Part shown: positions 43,492 to 53,028 of the stretch, piece by piece
How the letters are laid out: every line of letters starts with the position of its first letter
Numbering within the stretch: the stretch's first letter is position 1
Source: Streptomyces cyaneogriseus subsp. noncyanogenus
GTDB taxonomy: Bacteria > Actinomycetota > Actinomycetes > Streptomycetales > Streptomycetaceae
Reading direction: 5' to 3'
Length of the DNA stretch: 64,000 nucleotides
NCBI RefSeq assembly: GCF_000931445.1
Contig: NZ_CP010849.1
Coordinates: 4,650,001 to 4,714,000 of the forward strand
Notes under the pieces: generated by a model
Seen by the model: the letters and a program-made list of their open reading frames with translations, nothing else
Told to the model about the DNA's origin: nothing
Database searches by the model: none
Position numbers and translations under genes: made by a program

Positions 43492-44547
43492 TCACACGAC
43501 CCGGGTCGCCCCGGCGAACGGCATCTGGTCGACGGGCGCCGACCGCACGGGGGCCGAGGGGTTGGGGGCGTGGATCATCCGGCCGTTCCCCACGTAGATG
43601 CCGACGTGGCTGATGCCGGGGTAGAAGAACACCAGATCGCCCGGGAGCAGTTCGGCGCGTGACACCCGGCGGCCGGCGCCGATCTGGGCGTAGGTGGTGC
43701 GGGGCAGGGCGACGCCCGCCGCACGGTAGGCGGCCTGCACCAGCCCCGAGCAGTCGAAGGCGTCCGGGCCGGTCGCGCCCCAGACGTAGGGGCTGCCGAT
43801 CTTCCGGTGGGCGTAGGCGACGGCCGCCGCGGCCCGGGCGTCGGGTGCCCGCACCGCTCCGGGGGCCGGGACGCTCTCCGGGGTGCCCGCCGCCGACCGG
43901 GAGGCCCGGCCCGGTGCGCCGCCGAGGCCCGCGCGGTCCGCGGCAGGAAGCTGGGACAGGAGCCGGCGGGCCGCGTCCAGCTTCCCGGTGATCGCCGCGC
44001 GGTGGCGTTTCAGCTCCGCCCGCCGCGACCTCAGTTCGGTCACCTCCACGCGGGCGGCCCCGCGCAGCCGCTCGATCTCCCGGAGCTGCCCGCGCACGCG
44101 GGCGACGGCGGCCGCCTGTCTGCTGCCCATCCGTTCGGCGAGCGCGGCCCCTTCGAGGTATTCGTCGGGATTCTCGGACAGGGCGAGTTGCACCGCGGGA
44201 CCGAGGCCGCCGCCGCGGTACTGCGCCGCCGCGGCCGTACCCAGCACGGCGCGGGCCGAGGCGAGGCGCTCCTGCCTGCGCGCCGCGGCGTCCTGCAACT
44301 GTGCCAGCCGCCGCTCGGCCCGCTCGGCCTTCTCCCGCGCGCCGTTGTAGTTCTCGGTGGCCACCTCCGCCTCCCGGTACAGTCGCTCCACCTCGGCCCG
44401 GACCTGCGCCGGTGCCCGCTCGGGCTCGGCGTGTCCGGTTCCGTCCAGACCGGCGGCGGTCGCCGCGCCCGTGAGGGCGATGACGGCGGCGGTCCGTGCC
44501 GTGCCGCCGCCCGACGCTCGCTGCCGGGGCCTGCGGTGGCTTGCCAC
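43492..44547 (-). CDS. NlpC/P60-family peptidoglycan endopeptidase
   Basis: A 351-residue secreted hydrolase. A basic signal sequence (VASHRRPRQRASGGG, then AAVIALTGAATAAG) is followed by two long coiled-coil segments (about residues 40-110 and 140-200; QVRAEVERLYREAEVATENY, AERAERRLAQLQDAAARRQE). The C-terminal NlpC/P60 domain has FDCSGLVQAAY (catalytic Cys), ISHVGIYVGNG (His) and MIHAPN. The coiled coils probably regulate or localise it, as in RipA-like enzymes. GTG 44547 is preferred because VASHRRP is the usual start in this family; GTG 44556 is possible. Confidence 0.92.
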   Translation of the reverse strand: MASHRRPRQRASGGGTARTAAVIALTGAATAAGLDGTGHAEPERAPAQVRAEVERLYREAEVATENYNGAREKAERAERRLAQLQDAAARRQERLASARAVLGTAAAAQYRGGGLGPAVQLALSENPDEYLEGAALAERMGSRQAAAVARVRGQLREIERLRGAARVEVTELRSRRAELKRHRAAITGKLDAARRLLSQLPAADRAGLGGAPGRASRSAAGTPESVPAPGAVRAPDARAAAAVAYAHRKIGSPYVWGATGPDAFDCSGLVQAAYRAAGVALPRTTYAQIGAGRRVSRAELLPGDLVFFYPGISHVGIYVGNGRMIHAPNPSAPVRSAPVDQMPFAGATRVV

Positions 44548-44995
44548 TGGCTCCACGTCCTTCCGTACGGCTCGTGCCTCCGCCGAGTGCCGGTTCCGCC
44601 GCGCGGAGGCCGGGCGGGCGGTCGTACCGGCGGCAGGCCGGTCCGGCGGTGGCGGGTCCCGGGGCGGGGCGCCCGCCGGACCCTCTCGACGGTGGTGCCG
44701 GCTGCCGCCCTGGTCAGGGCGGCGAGGGGGCCGGACACCTGGGGCAGGACGCTAGCCCTCGGTTCGCCGGACCGGTCCCGGGATGTGCGGAAGTGGCCCC
44801 AGCCGACCATTTGGTGACCGTAGGTGACCATGATGCGGAATGGCGATCGATGCATTCACAGAGAGTGATGATCAAGAGGGTGATCACCGAGATGCGAGGG
44901 TCCGCGGAGTGCTATGGGGCGCGCGGAGACGAGGCCGGGCGTCCGGGGCGGGCCGGTGCCGGGGGCGCCCGCGCCCGGGATTAGGCTCCGGCCTC
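44548..44995. promoter_or_regulatory. Divergent regulatory region, NlpC/P60 gene to small membrane protein
   Basis: 448 bases without a gene. A cluster of GGTGA(C/T)C half sites lies at 44813-44819, 44823-44829 (direct, 10-base step) and 44879-44888 (perfect palindrome GGTGATCACC). TAGGCT at 44982-44987, eight bases before the ATG at 44996, is a probable leaderless -10. I looked for a c-di-AMP riboswitch before the NlpC/P60 gene and did not find one. Confidence 0.5.
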
Positions 44996-45349
44996 ATGGA
45001 CGTACTCATCCACCTCTTCGTCGGCCTGCACATCATCGGCATCGCGGCGCTGCTCGGTGGCTTCCTGACCCAGATGAAGGCGATGGGCCAGGGCGCCGCG
45101 CGCTTCGTCCCGGCGATGCTGCACGGCGCGCTGACGATGCTGGTCACCGGGGTGATCCTGGTCGGCCTCAACCAGGCCGACGACCAGCCCGTCGACAACA
45201 TCAAGATCGGTGTGAAGCTGGCCCTGCTGATCGTGATCCTCGGCCTGGTCTATGTGAAGCGGGACGAGGAGAAGGTGGACAAGGGCCTGTTCGGGCTGGT
45301 CGGGCTGCTGACCATGGCGAACGTCTTCATCGCCGTGCTGTGGACCTGA
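44996..45349 (+). CDS. Small four-helix membrane protein of unknown function
   Basis: A 117-residue integral membrane protein with four predicted helices (HLFVGLHIIGIAALLGGFLT, AMLHGALTMLVTGVILVGL, IGVKLALLIVILGLVYV, GLFGLVGLLTMANVFIAVLW). It is conserved in size and style among Streptomyces proteins I can recall, without an assigned function. An upstream in-frame ATG at 44840 would add an atypical N-terminus and is rejected. Its 3' end overlaps the converging transporter gene by 23 bases. Confidence 0.82.
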   Translation: MDVLIHLFVGLHIIGIAALLGGFLTQMKAMGQGAARFVPAMLHGALTMLVTGVILVGLNQADDQPVDNIKIGVKLALLIVILGLVYVKRDEEKVDKGLFGLVGLLTMANVFIAVLWT

Positions 45350-46328
45350 CCGGCTCCTCGGCGGCCGCGGACCGCAGCCCCTCCCGCGCGGACCCGACCG
45401 CGCCCGCGGCGACCGCCAGCCACGCGGCCACCGCGATCCACAGCAGCACCTGACCGAGCCCGCGCAGCCACGGCACGTCGAGGACGGCGGCGGCGGACAG
45501 CGCCGCCGCCGCCGTCATGCCCATCGGGAAGACGGTCGCCCAGCGGCGCACGTCGTACCGCACCCGCGGCCACCCCAGCTCGGCCGCGAGCAGCACGACG
45601 TACCAGGCCAGATCGAGCACGAGCAGCGCGACGGTCACCGCGCGCAGGACGCCGCCGTCGTCGTCGTTCCACAGACGCAGACGCGGGCCGGAGGCGGCCA
45701 GCAGCTTCGACCCCGCGAGCGCCGAGATGGCGAGCGCGCCCGCCGCGATCCAGTGGTCCCCGGCACCCAGGGCCACCTGCCGCAGATCGAAGCGGACCAG
45801 GGCGATCAGATAGAGGACGAGCCCCAGCCAGAACAGCACCAGGGCCGCGTGGGCCAGCCAGGCCGCCGACGAGACCGGGGCCAGGGTCGCGCCCAGCACC
45901 GCGAGCCCCTGCGTCGCCACACAGCCGAGGAACACCGCCCCCGGCATGGGCCGCCCCCAGTGGCGTACGACGAGGCAGAGCAGCCCCGGCCACAGCACCG
46001 CGGCCAGTGCCAGCAGCGCCTGCGCCACCACCTGCCAGCCGAGCTGGGAGAAGCGCGTGCCCAGCACGGTCGTGGCGGCGACGGCGGTCAGGGCGCCCGG
46101 CGTCCCCGCCTGTGCCACCCACCGCGGCCGCTCGCGCAGCAGCAGGACGACGAAGTTCACGGCCAGCCCGAGCCAGGCGGCGCAGGCCGGCACCAGCGCG
46201 AGGCGGGACAGGAACTCGTGCCCCCGCAGGTGCAGGCCGACCGACACGATGCCGGTCGCCATCACGGCGGCACCGGCCGCCGGCGGACGCTGCGCCCACC
46301 AGGCGCGCAGGGGTGAGGTGCCGGACAT
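45327..46328 (-). CDS. TDT-family (TehA/SLAC1-like) membrane transporter
   Basis: A 333-residue protein with about ten membrane helices. The start region GAAVMATGIVSVGLHLRG matches the first helix of tellurite-resistance/dicarboxylate transporters and SLAC1-type anion channels. Substrates of the family include C4-dicarboxylates, malate, sulfite and small anions; which applies here is unknown. Polar residues cluster only at the C-terminus. The ATG at 46328 lies in a relaxed spacer. No linked regulator is visible. Confidence 0.83.
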   Translation of the reverse strand: MSGTSPLRAWWAQRPPAAGAAVMATGIVSVGLHLRGHEFLSRLALVPACAAWLGLAVNFVVLLLRERPRWVAQAGTPGALTAVAATTVLGTRFSQLGWQVVAQALLALAAVLWPGLLCLVVRHWGRPMPGAVFLGCVATQGLAVLGATLAPVSSAAWLAHAALVLFWLGLVLYLIALVRFDLRQVALGAGDHWIAAGALAISALAGSKLLAASGPRLRLWNDDDGGVLRAVTVALLVLDLAWYVVLLAAELGWPRVRYDVRRWATVFPMGMTAAAALSAAAVLDVPWLRGLGQVLLWIAVAAWLAVAAGAVGSAREGLRSAAAEEPVRSTARR

Positions 46329-46670
46329 GGGGCCGATGCTAGGCAGCCCGCCGCGTTCCTCGGGCGGGGCACGCGTCGCGTACGCGCCGAAAACGCCTGA
46401 CTGCCCCGGCCGGGGGCGGGCGCCCGGCCGGGCCCGGCCGGGAGCGCGGCGCCGGTGTGCGGCGTCCCGTCCGAGCGGGCCCCGCCCTCCCGGGCCGCCG
46501 TGGTGACCAAAGTCTCACGCGGTGCGCGTGGGAGGCGCGGGCCCTTCCCCCACCAGGGCGCGCGGGCGCGCGGGCCGCGGGCGCCCGGGGTGCGGAGGCG
46601 GCCGGGCGGTGCGGGGATCTTGCCGAGGCGGCAGTCGGCTGTCGGTGGGGCGCCCTAGACTCGGAGAGCG

Positions 46671-49187
46671 ATGAGCAGCCTCTTTGACGACAGCTTCCTG
46701 GCGGAACTCCAGGCCCCGCGCGGGCACGAGGAAGAGCCCCCGCCGCCGCCCGAGGACGATCACGTACCGGAGCCCCTTCCGGACGATCTGTTCGGCGGGA
46801 AGTTCGACGTGCCGCCGGAGCGATGGGGCCCCGCCGGCTCGGGCGGGGCCGAGAGCGGCGCGGGGTACTACCGCAACGGCGCCCCGCGCCCGGTGGTCGA
46901 CTCCGCCGCGCTCCTGGAGGGGCTGAACGACAACCAGCGCGCCGCGGTCGTGCACGCCGGCTCCCCGCTGCTCATCGTCGCCGGCGCCGGCTCCGGCAAG
47001 ACGCGGGTGCTCACCCACCGCATCGCCTATCTGCTGGCCGAGCGGGACGTCCACCCGGGCCAGATCCTCGCGATCACCTTCACCAACAAGGCCGCGGGCG
47101 AGATGAAGGAGCGCGTGGAGCAGCTCGTCGGCCCGCGCGCGCACGCCATGTGGGTGATGACCTTCCACAGCGCGTGCGTGCGCATCCTGCGCCGGGAGAG
47201 CAAGAAGCTCGGCTTCACCTCGTCCTTCTCGATCTACGACGCGGCCGACTCCAAGCGCCTGATGGCCCTGGTCTGCCGTGACCTGGACCTCGACCCCAAG
47301 CGGTACCCGCCCAAGTCCTTCAGCGCCAAGATCAGCAACCTCAAGAACGAGCTGATCGACGAGGAGGACTTCGCCGCCCGGGCGACCGACGGTTTCGAGA
47401 AGACCCTCGCCCAGGCGTACGCCCTCTACCAGTCGCGGCTGCGCGAGGCGAACGCCCTCGACTTCGACGACCTGATCATGACGACGGTCAACCTGCTGCG
47501 CGCCTTCCCGGACGTCGCCGAGCACTACCGCCGCCGCTTCCGCCACGTCCTGGTCGACGAGTACCAGGACACCAACCACGCGCAGTACGCCCTGGTCCGC
47601 GAGCTGGTCGGCACCGGTGCGTACGACGAGGACGTGCCCCCGGGCGAGGGCGACCTGCCGCCCGCCGAGCTGTGCGTCGTCGGCGACGCCGACCAGTCGA
47701 TCTACGCCTTCCGCGGCGCGACCATCCGCAACATCCTCCAGTTCGAGGAGGACTACCCGGACGCCACGACGATCCTGCTGGAGCAGAACTACCGCTCCAC
47801 GCAGACGATCCTGAGCGCGGCCAACGCCGTCATCGAGCGCAACGAGTCCCGCCGTCCCAAGAACCTGTGGACCAACCAGGGCGCCGGCTCGCTGATCACC
47901 GGGTACGTGGCGGACACCGAGCACGACGAGGCGCAGTTCGTCGCCGACGAGATCGACCGTCTCACGGACGCGGGCGAGGCCAAGGCCGGCGACGTCGCCG
48001 TCTTCTACCGCACCAACGCGCAGTCCCGTGTCTTCGAAGAGGTCTTCATCCGTGTCGGGCTGCCCTACAAGGTCGTCGGCGGTGTCCGCTTCTACGAGCG
48101 CAAGGAGGTCCGGGACGTCCTGGCCTACCTGCGGGTGCTCGCCAACCCCGAGGACTCGGTGCCGTTGCGCCGCATCCTCAACGTGCCCAAGCGCGGCATC
48201 GGCGACCGCGCGGAGGCGATGATCGACGCCCTTGCCCAGCGGGAGAAGATCAGCTTCCCGCAGGCGCTCAAGCGCGTGGACGAGGCGTACGGTATGGCCG
48301 CGCGCTCCACGAACGCCGTGAAGCGGTTCAACGCGCTGATGGAGGACCTCCGTACGATCGTCGAGTCCGGCGCGGGCCCGGCGACCGTGCTGGAGGCGGT
48401 CCTGGAGCGCACCGGCTACCTGGCCGAGTTGCAGTCCTCCACCGACCCACAGGACGAGACCCGGATCGAGAACCTCCAGGAGCTCGCCGCCGTGGCACTG
48501 GAGTTCGAGCAGGAGCGCGGCGAGGGCGAGTCCGGGACGTTGTCCGACTTCCTGGAGCAGGTCGCGCTCGTCGCCGACTCCGACCAGATCCCCGACGAGG
48601 AGGACGGCGACGGCGTCGTCACCCTGATGACGCTGCACACCGCCAAGGGCCTGGAGTTCCCGGTCGTCTTCCTGACCGGCATGGAGGACGGCGTCTTCCC
48701 GCACATGCGCGCCCTCGGCCAGGCCAAGGAGCTGGAGGAGGAGCGCCGCCTGGCGTACGTCGGCATCACGCGCGCGCGTGAGCGGCTGTACCTCACCCGG
48801 TCCACGATGCGCAGCGCCTGGGGGCAGCCGTCGTACAACCCGCCCTCGCGCTTCCTGGAGGAGATCCCGCCGGCCCACCTGGAGTGGAAGCGGACCGGGG
48901 CGACCGCGCCCGCGTCCTCCGGGCCGGCCTCGGGCATCGCGGCCTCGCTGTCGTCGTCCCGGTCGCGTTCCTCGGCGGCGGGCGCGTCCGGCTTCGCCAC
49001 GCGCCGGACGTCGGAGAAGCCGGTGGTGGCGCTGGCGGTCGGCGACCGGGTCACCCACGACCAGTTCGGGCTCGGCACCGTGGTCGCGGTCAAGGGCACG
49101 GGTGCCAACGCGGAGGCGACGATCGACTTCGGGGACGCCAAGCCCAAGCGGCTGCTGCTGCGGTACGCCCCGGTCGAGAAGCTCTGA
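46671..49187 (+). CDS. pcrA: ATP-dependent DNA helicase PcrA/UvrD
   Basis: An 838-residue superfamily 1 3'-5' helicase for repair and replication-fork restart. Walker A is AGAGSGKT, with TFTNKAAGEM (motif Ia), VDEYQDTN (motif II), DADQSIYAFRGA (motif III) and LHTAKGLEFPVVF (motif V). The C-terminal Tudor-like RNA-polymerase-binding tail is GDRVTHDQFGLGTVVAVKG. An acidic Pro-rich N-terminal extension of about 80 residues precedes the helicase core. TAGACT at 46653-46658 with GGAGAGCG after it gives a promoter-plus-RBS arrangement for ATG 46671. Confidence 0.95.
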   Translation: MSSLFDDSFLAELQAPRGHEEEPPPPPEDDHVPEPLPDDLFGGKFDVPPERWGPAGSGGAESGAGYYRNGAPRPVVDSAALLEGLNDNQRAAVVHAGSPLLIVAGAGSGKTRVLTHRIAYLLAERDVHPGQILAITFTNKAAGEMKERVEQLVGPRAHAMWVMTFHSACVRILRRESKKLGFTSSFSIYDAADSKRLMALVCRDLDLDPKRYPPKSFSAKISNLKNELIDEEDFAARATDGFEKTLAQAYALYQSRLREANALDFDDLIMTTVNLLRAFPDVAEHYRRRFRHVLVDEYQDTNHAQYALVRELVGTGAYDEDVPPGEGDLPPAELCVVGDADQSIYAFRGATIRNILQFEEDYPDATTILLEQNYRSTQTILSAANAVIERNESRRPKNLWTNQGAGSLITGYVADTEHDEAQFVADEIDRLTDAGEAKAGDVAVFYRTNAQSRVFEEVFIRVGLPYKVVGGVRFYERKEVRDVLAYLRVLANPEDSVPLRRILNVPKRGIGDRAEAMIDALAQREKISFPQALKRVDEAYGMAARSTNAVKRFNALMEDLRTIVESGAGPATVLEAVLERTGYLAELQSSTDPQDETRIENLQELAAVALEFEQERGEGESGTLSDFLEQVALVADSDQIPDEEDGDGVVTLMTLHTAKGLEFPVVFLTGMEDGVFPHMRALGQAKELEEERRLAYVGITRARERLYLTRSTMRSAWGQPSYNPPSRFLEEIPPAHLEWKRTGATAPASSGPASGIAASLSSSRSRSSAAGASGFATRRTSEKPVVALAVGDRVTHDQFGLGTVVAVKGTGANAEATIDFGDAKPKRLLLRYAPVEKL

Positions 49188-49191
49188 GCCG

Positions 49192-49230
49192 CCGGAAGGT
49201 CCCGAGAGGACGCCGCAAGGTCCCGAGAGG
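49192..49230. repeat. Short direct repeat after pcrA
   Basis: AAGGTCCCGAGAGG occurs at 49196-49209 and 49217-49230, a step of 21 bases, right after the pcrA stop. It may affect mRNA stability. No proper terminator hairpin is visible in this gap. Confidence 0.6.
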
Positions 49231-49298
49231 GAGAGAAGGCCGCGCGAAGGGGCCGTGCTCCCGCGCCGTCGCGGCGGGCGGGAGTGCGGTGCCCGGCG

Positions 49299-50795
49299 TT
49301 ACGACGGGTCGAGGCCGTGGCTGCGCAGCCACGACAGCGGGTCGATCGCCGAGCCGCCGCCCGGCCGGACCTCGAAGTGCAGGTGCGGTCCGGTCGAGTT
49401 GCCGGAGTTGCCGGAGTACGCGATCGGGTCGCCGGCCTTGACGGTCGCACCGGAGGGCACCCGGTAACTGGAGAGGTGGCAGTACCACGTCTCCGTGCCG
49501 TCCTTGGCGGTCACGATCATCATGTTGCCGTAGGCACTGTTCCACTGGGTGCGGACCGTGCCGTCGGTGGCGGCCATCACCGTCGTGCCGTAGGCGACGG
49601 GGAAGTCGATGCCGCTGTGGACGGACATCCAGTTGATGCCGGACTGGCCGTAGTAGGCGCTCAGCCCGTGCTGCGCGACCGGCAGGGCGAACTTCGGCCG
49701 CAGCCGCTCCTTGCGGGCCGCCTCCTCCGCCGCACGCCTCTTCTCGGCCTGCTGCTGGGCCTTGAGGTCGATGCGCTCCTGGGTCCGGCTGGCCCGGTCG
49801 GCGAAGTCGTCGGCGCCGGCGGACAGACTCTGGAGCTGGGTGTCGAGCCGGTTGTTGGCGGTGGACGGTTTCACCGACGGGGCGTCGGCCGCGGAGGCCG
49901 TGGTCTCCTTGCCGTCGTCGCCGCTCAGCGTGGAGACGGAGGCGGCGGCGATGCCGGCGACGCCCATCACGCAGGCCGAGGGCACGGCGATGGTCAGCAG
50001 CGCCGAACGCTTGGCGGGCTGACGGCGGCGGGAACGCCCACCGCCACGGGAGGCGGCGCGGGCGCCCGGGGCGGGAGTGACTTCCTCCTGCCCGTCCAGG
50101 AGGAAGCCGACGGCGGGCAGTTCACCCGTGGCGGCCATCTCGTCACCGGCCGCGTCGTCGTCCTCGTGGGCGAACCGCTCGAAGGCCGCGGTCCGCTGCT
50201 CCTCGGGCTCCGGCTCCGCGGCGTGCGGGCCGGCCTCGGGTGCCTCCGGCGCGGCCACGTTCCACTGCGTGGCGTCGTAGGCGCCGGTGTCGAAGGTCTG
50301 CGCGCCCCATTCCCACTGCTGGGTCTGGTCGGCGGGGTTCCCGGACTGGTCCGGCTGGAGCCACGCCGCCGCGTCCCACTGGCCGCTGGTGTCGTTGCCC
50401 GTGGCCTGCGGCGGGATCGCGGCCAGGTGCGGCTGACCCGCCGTCCACGCGCCCGTGTCGTAGGCGCCGGTGTCGTAACCGGCGTGGTCCTGGCCCGCGT
50501 ACGTGTCGTAGTGCGGGCTCGGGTGGCCGTCCGCGGACCACTGGGCGGTGTCGTACGCGCCGGTCGTGTCGTACGCGCCCGTGTTCTGGGCCGGGAGGGT
50601 CCCGAAGAGGGGATCGGCCGCGTAGTCCGTGCCGACGGGGCCGCCGGTCGTAAAACCGGTGGCGTCGTAGTCGCCGTACGTGGTGAAGTCGCCGTACTGG
50701 GCTTCCTGCGTGCCGTACGACGCGTAAGGCGCCGAGGCGGCTTCGGAGGCCGGGGCCGGGGTGGTCATGGTCCCCGACGGGTGACGGTCGTTCAC
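49299..50795 (-). CDS. M23-family peptidoglycan endopeptidase
   Basis: A 498-residue membrane-anchored protein. Residues 1-230 form a disordered cytoplasmic region rich in Tyr, Asp, Gly and Thr (repeats such as GAYDTTGAYDTAQW). Then come a basic stretch, one membrane helix (ALLTIAVPSACVMGVAGIAA), a coiled coil (ERIDLKAQQQAEKRRAAEEA) and a LytM domain with HSGIDFPVAYG (metal His and Asp) and GPHLHFEVR (HxH). All zinc ligands are present, so it should cleave peptidoglycan cross-bridges. The start could be GTG 50795 or ATG 50768; the first fits upstream GAGACG better. Confidence 0.92.
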   Translation of the reverse strand: MNDRHPSGTMTTPAPASEAASAPYASYGTQEAQYGDFTTYGDYDATGFTTGGPVGTDYAADPLFGTLPAQNTGAYDTTGAYDTAQWSADGHPSPHYDTYAGQDHAGYDTGAYDTGAWTAGQPHLAAIPPQATGNDTSGQWDAAAWLQPDQSGNPADQTQQWEWGAQTFDTGAYDATQWNVAAPEAPEAGPHAAEPEPEEQRTAAFERFAHEDDDAAGDEMAATGELPAVGFLLDGQEEVTPAPGARAASRGGGRSRRRQPAKRSALLTIAVPSACVMGVAGIAAASVSTLSGDDGKETTASAADAPSVKPSTANNRLDTQLQSLSAGADDFADRASRTQERIDLKAQQQAEKRRAAEEAARKERLRPKFALPVAQHGLSAYYGQSGINWMSVHSGIDFPVAYGTTVMAATDGTVRTQWNSAYGNMMIVTAKDGTETWYCHLSSYRVPSGATVKAGDPIAYSGNSGNSTGPHLHFEVRPGGGSAIDPLSWLRSHGLDPS

Positions 50796-50981
50796 CAACG
50801 TCTCTTTCGCCTCGACAACAGGGGCTGCGAGAGCAGTGCGGCGACTGTACCCGGCGGTACGCGGGCGCGACAATCTTCCCCAGGTTTCACGTCCGCAGGA
50901 AACGGGCATTCGGCCGTGATTCGGGGGACGGCGGGCACAGGCTTGGCTCTGTGTTCGATGCCTGTTCGAGGCGTTGGAGTG

Positions 50982-52034
50982 TCAGGCGACGGTCAGACCG
51001 CCGGTGGAATCGCCGGTTCCGGTGTCCTCCATCGGGGTGTCGAGGGCCTGCCGGACGCCGTTCGCGACGGCGGGGTGCACCGGGAGCGCCAGGTGGCCGA
51101 TGCCGCTCACCCGTATGTTCCGCGTGATCAGGTCGGGGTGGTCGAGACAGGCCGTCCGCAGCGGATCCATCAGGCGGTCCAGGTCGCTCCAGAAGCTGAC
51201 GAAGCGCGTGCGGCAGCCCGGGGCGGGGCCGGCCAGTTCCTCGATCACCGGGGAGCCGGGGCGCATCTGGCGCACGATGGGGTGCGCGTCGGCCAGGGGC
51301 GCCACCTTGGTGCCCGCGTGCGGCGTACCGAGGGTCACCAGCGTCCGGACGCGGGCGTCGCCGCCGAGCCGCTGCACGTAGTACCGCGCGATCAGGCCGC
51401 CGAGGCTGTGCCCGACGATGTCGACCCGCCCGCTGCCGGTGCGGTCGCAGAGCTCCTCGACATGGCGGCCGAGCAGTTCGGCAGCGATCCGTATGTCGCA
51501 GGTCAGCGGGGAGTAGTTCAGCGACACGAGCTGGCGCGCGCCGTGCTGGGCCAGGCTGCGGCGCAGCAGGACGAAGACCGAGCGGTTGTCGATGAAACCG
51601 TGCAGGAGGACGACCGGGGGCCTGTCCGGCAGGGGCAGACGGGGGGCGCTCGGAGCTTCGCCGGTCGCATCCGGAGCCCCGAGTGCTCCCTCCGCCCCGG
51701 GCATTTCGGCGGTCGCGCCCGTCGCATCCGTCGCGGCGGCCGCGGGCGTGCCGGGCGGATTGGACGGGGCGGGCGGCGGGTAGGGCGTGGCGGGGGCGTG
51801 CGGCGGGCGCGCGCTCTCGCGGGGCTTCACGGGGGAGGCGAGGCGCTCCTGGGCGATGCCGGAGGGATAGAGGATGAGGTGGCCCGTGAGGATCGCGAAC
51901 TCCAGCACGGTCGCCTTCAGGAGGGCCAGGGACACGCCCGGCACCTTGACCGGCACGATCGACGGCAGGGGCAGCAGCGGCAGCAGTCGCCGGCAGAGCG
52001 GGATGAACGGCTGTGCTGCTCTGGTGACCTTCAT
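50982..52034 (-). CDS. Membrane-associated lipase/alpha-beta hydrolase
   Basis: A 350-residue hydrolase. An amphipathic or transmembrane N-terminal section (IPLCRRLLPLLPLPSIVPVK, LLKATVLEFAILTGHLILYP) is followed by an Ala/Pro-rich linker and an alpha/beta-hydrolase domain. The domain carries the oxyanion HGFIDN, the nucleophile elbow VDIVGHSLGGLIAR and SGIGHLALPVHP with the catalytic His. It resembles triacylglycerol lipases and esterases such as LipA-type proteins. ATG 52034 follows AGGAGGTCGGCC, an excellent ribosome site. Confidence 0.9.
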   Translation of the reverse strand: MKVTRAAQPFIPLCRRLLPLLPLPSIVPVKVPGVSLALLKATVLEFAILTGHLILYPSGIAQERLASPVKPRESARPPHAPATPYPPPAPSNPPGTPAAAATDATGATAEMPGAEGALGAPDATGEAPSAPRLPLPDRPPVVLLHGFIDNRSVFVLLRRSLAQHGARQLVSLNYSPLTCDIRIAAELLGRHVEELCDRTGSGRVDIVGHSLGGLIARYYVQRLGGDARVRTLVTLGTPHAGTKVAPLADAHPIVRQMRPGSPVIEELAGPAPGCRTRFVSFWSDLDRLMDPLRTACLDHPDLITRNIRVSGIGHLALPVHPAVANGVRQALDTPMEDTGTGDSTGGLTVA

Positions 52035-52507
52035 GGCCGACCTCCTGTCGGCACGCGGAAACGCCTGTTTCCCGTGTGCCCTCATGGAGAGACGTGACAC
52101 AAGCGCCCGGCGATGTGGCTGGGGTGCAGGGGGTGCAAGGGGCCCAAGGGGTCGGAAAAGGGCGTCTGAGGGCTCCGGGGTGGCCGTGGCGCCGCGTCGC
52201 GGCTCTCCTCGCGCGTGTGTCCGCGGGGGCCCCGGTGTCGTGGGTGGGTACGACACGGTGGCTGCGGGAACCCGGAACGGTGCGCGACGAACGTGTCCCA
52301 CTGTGTGATTTCCCCCTCGGTATCCACCGCGAAACCGCCGGTTGCGCGATGCTGGCGATAACGTTCGTTCACTTCGCCGGGCGGTGTCGTGCCGGTGCGG
52401 GGCGAGGGGCGGGCGCGCTGCGCGGGTGCCGGGCAGGGGCGGATGGTGCACTGTGCACCTGTGCAGGTGTGGTTACGGATGGATGTGATCGCTTCATGGA
52501 GGCAGTG
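52035..52507. promoter_or_regulatory. Divergent region between lipase and icmB
   Basis: 473 bases with no supported gene. 52300-52380 is A/T richer. A 15-base palindrome (GGTGCAC-T-GTGCACC, 52445-52459) lies 48 bases upstream of the icmB start. I checked for a cobalamin riboswitch and saw no convincing one. Confidence 0.5.
52445..52459. promoter_or_regulatory. Palindromic operator candidate of icmB
   Basis: GGTGCAC-T-GTGCACC with perfect 7-bp arms, followed by a partial third half site (GTGCAGG). Position and symmetry fit a repressor site. Confidence 0.4.
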
Positions 52508-52924
<417 letters not shown>

Positions 52925-53028
52925 GCGCCGCCGCCCGGGCCCGTGCGGGGACGGGCGGCCGCGCCGTGCCGCCCGCCGCGCCGCCCGGGCCGGCGGGTGC
53001 GGGGCGCGTGGGGCGGGAGCGGCCGTGG

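Noticed and set aside
44560..44860. c-di-AMP (ydaO) riboswitch before the NlpC/P60 gene
   Set aside because: Wall-hydrolase genes in Streptomyces often have one, but I could not find the conserved core segments in the right order.
44840..44995. N-terminal extension of the small four-helix membrane protein
   Set aside because: Would use atypical codons (ATC GAT GCA TTC ACA) and add a charged, non-conserved stretch. The start at 44996 follows a good -10 box.
52035..52507. Cobalamin riboswitch before icmB
   Set aside because: No B12-box-like segment or convincing fold. IcmB uses B12 but is not usually controlled this way.
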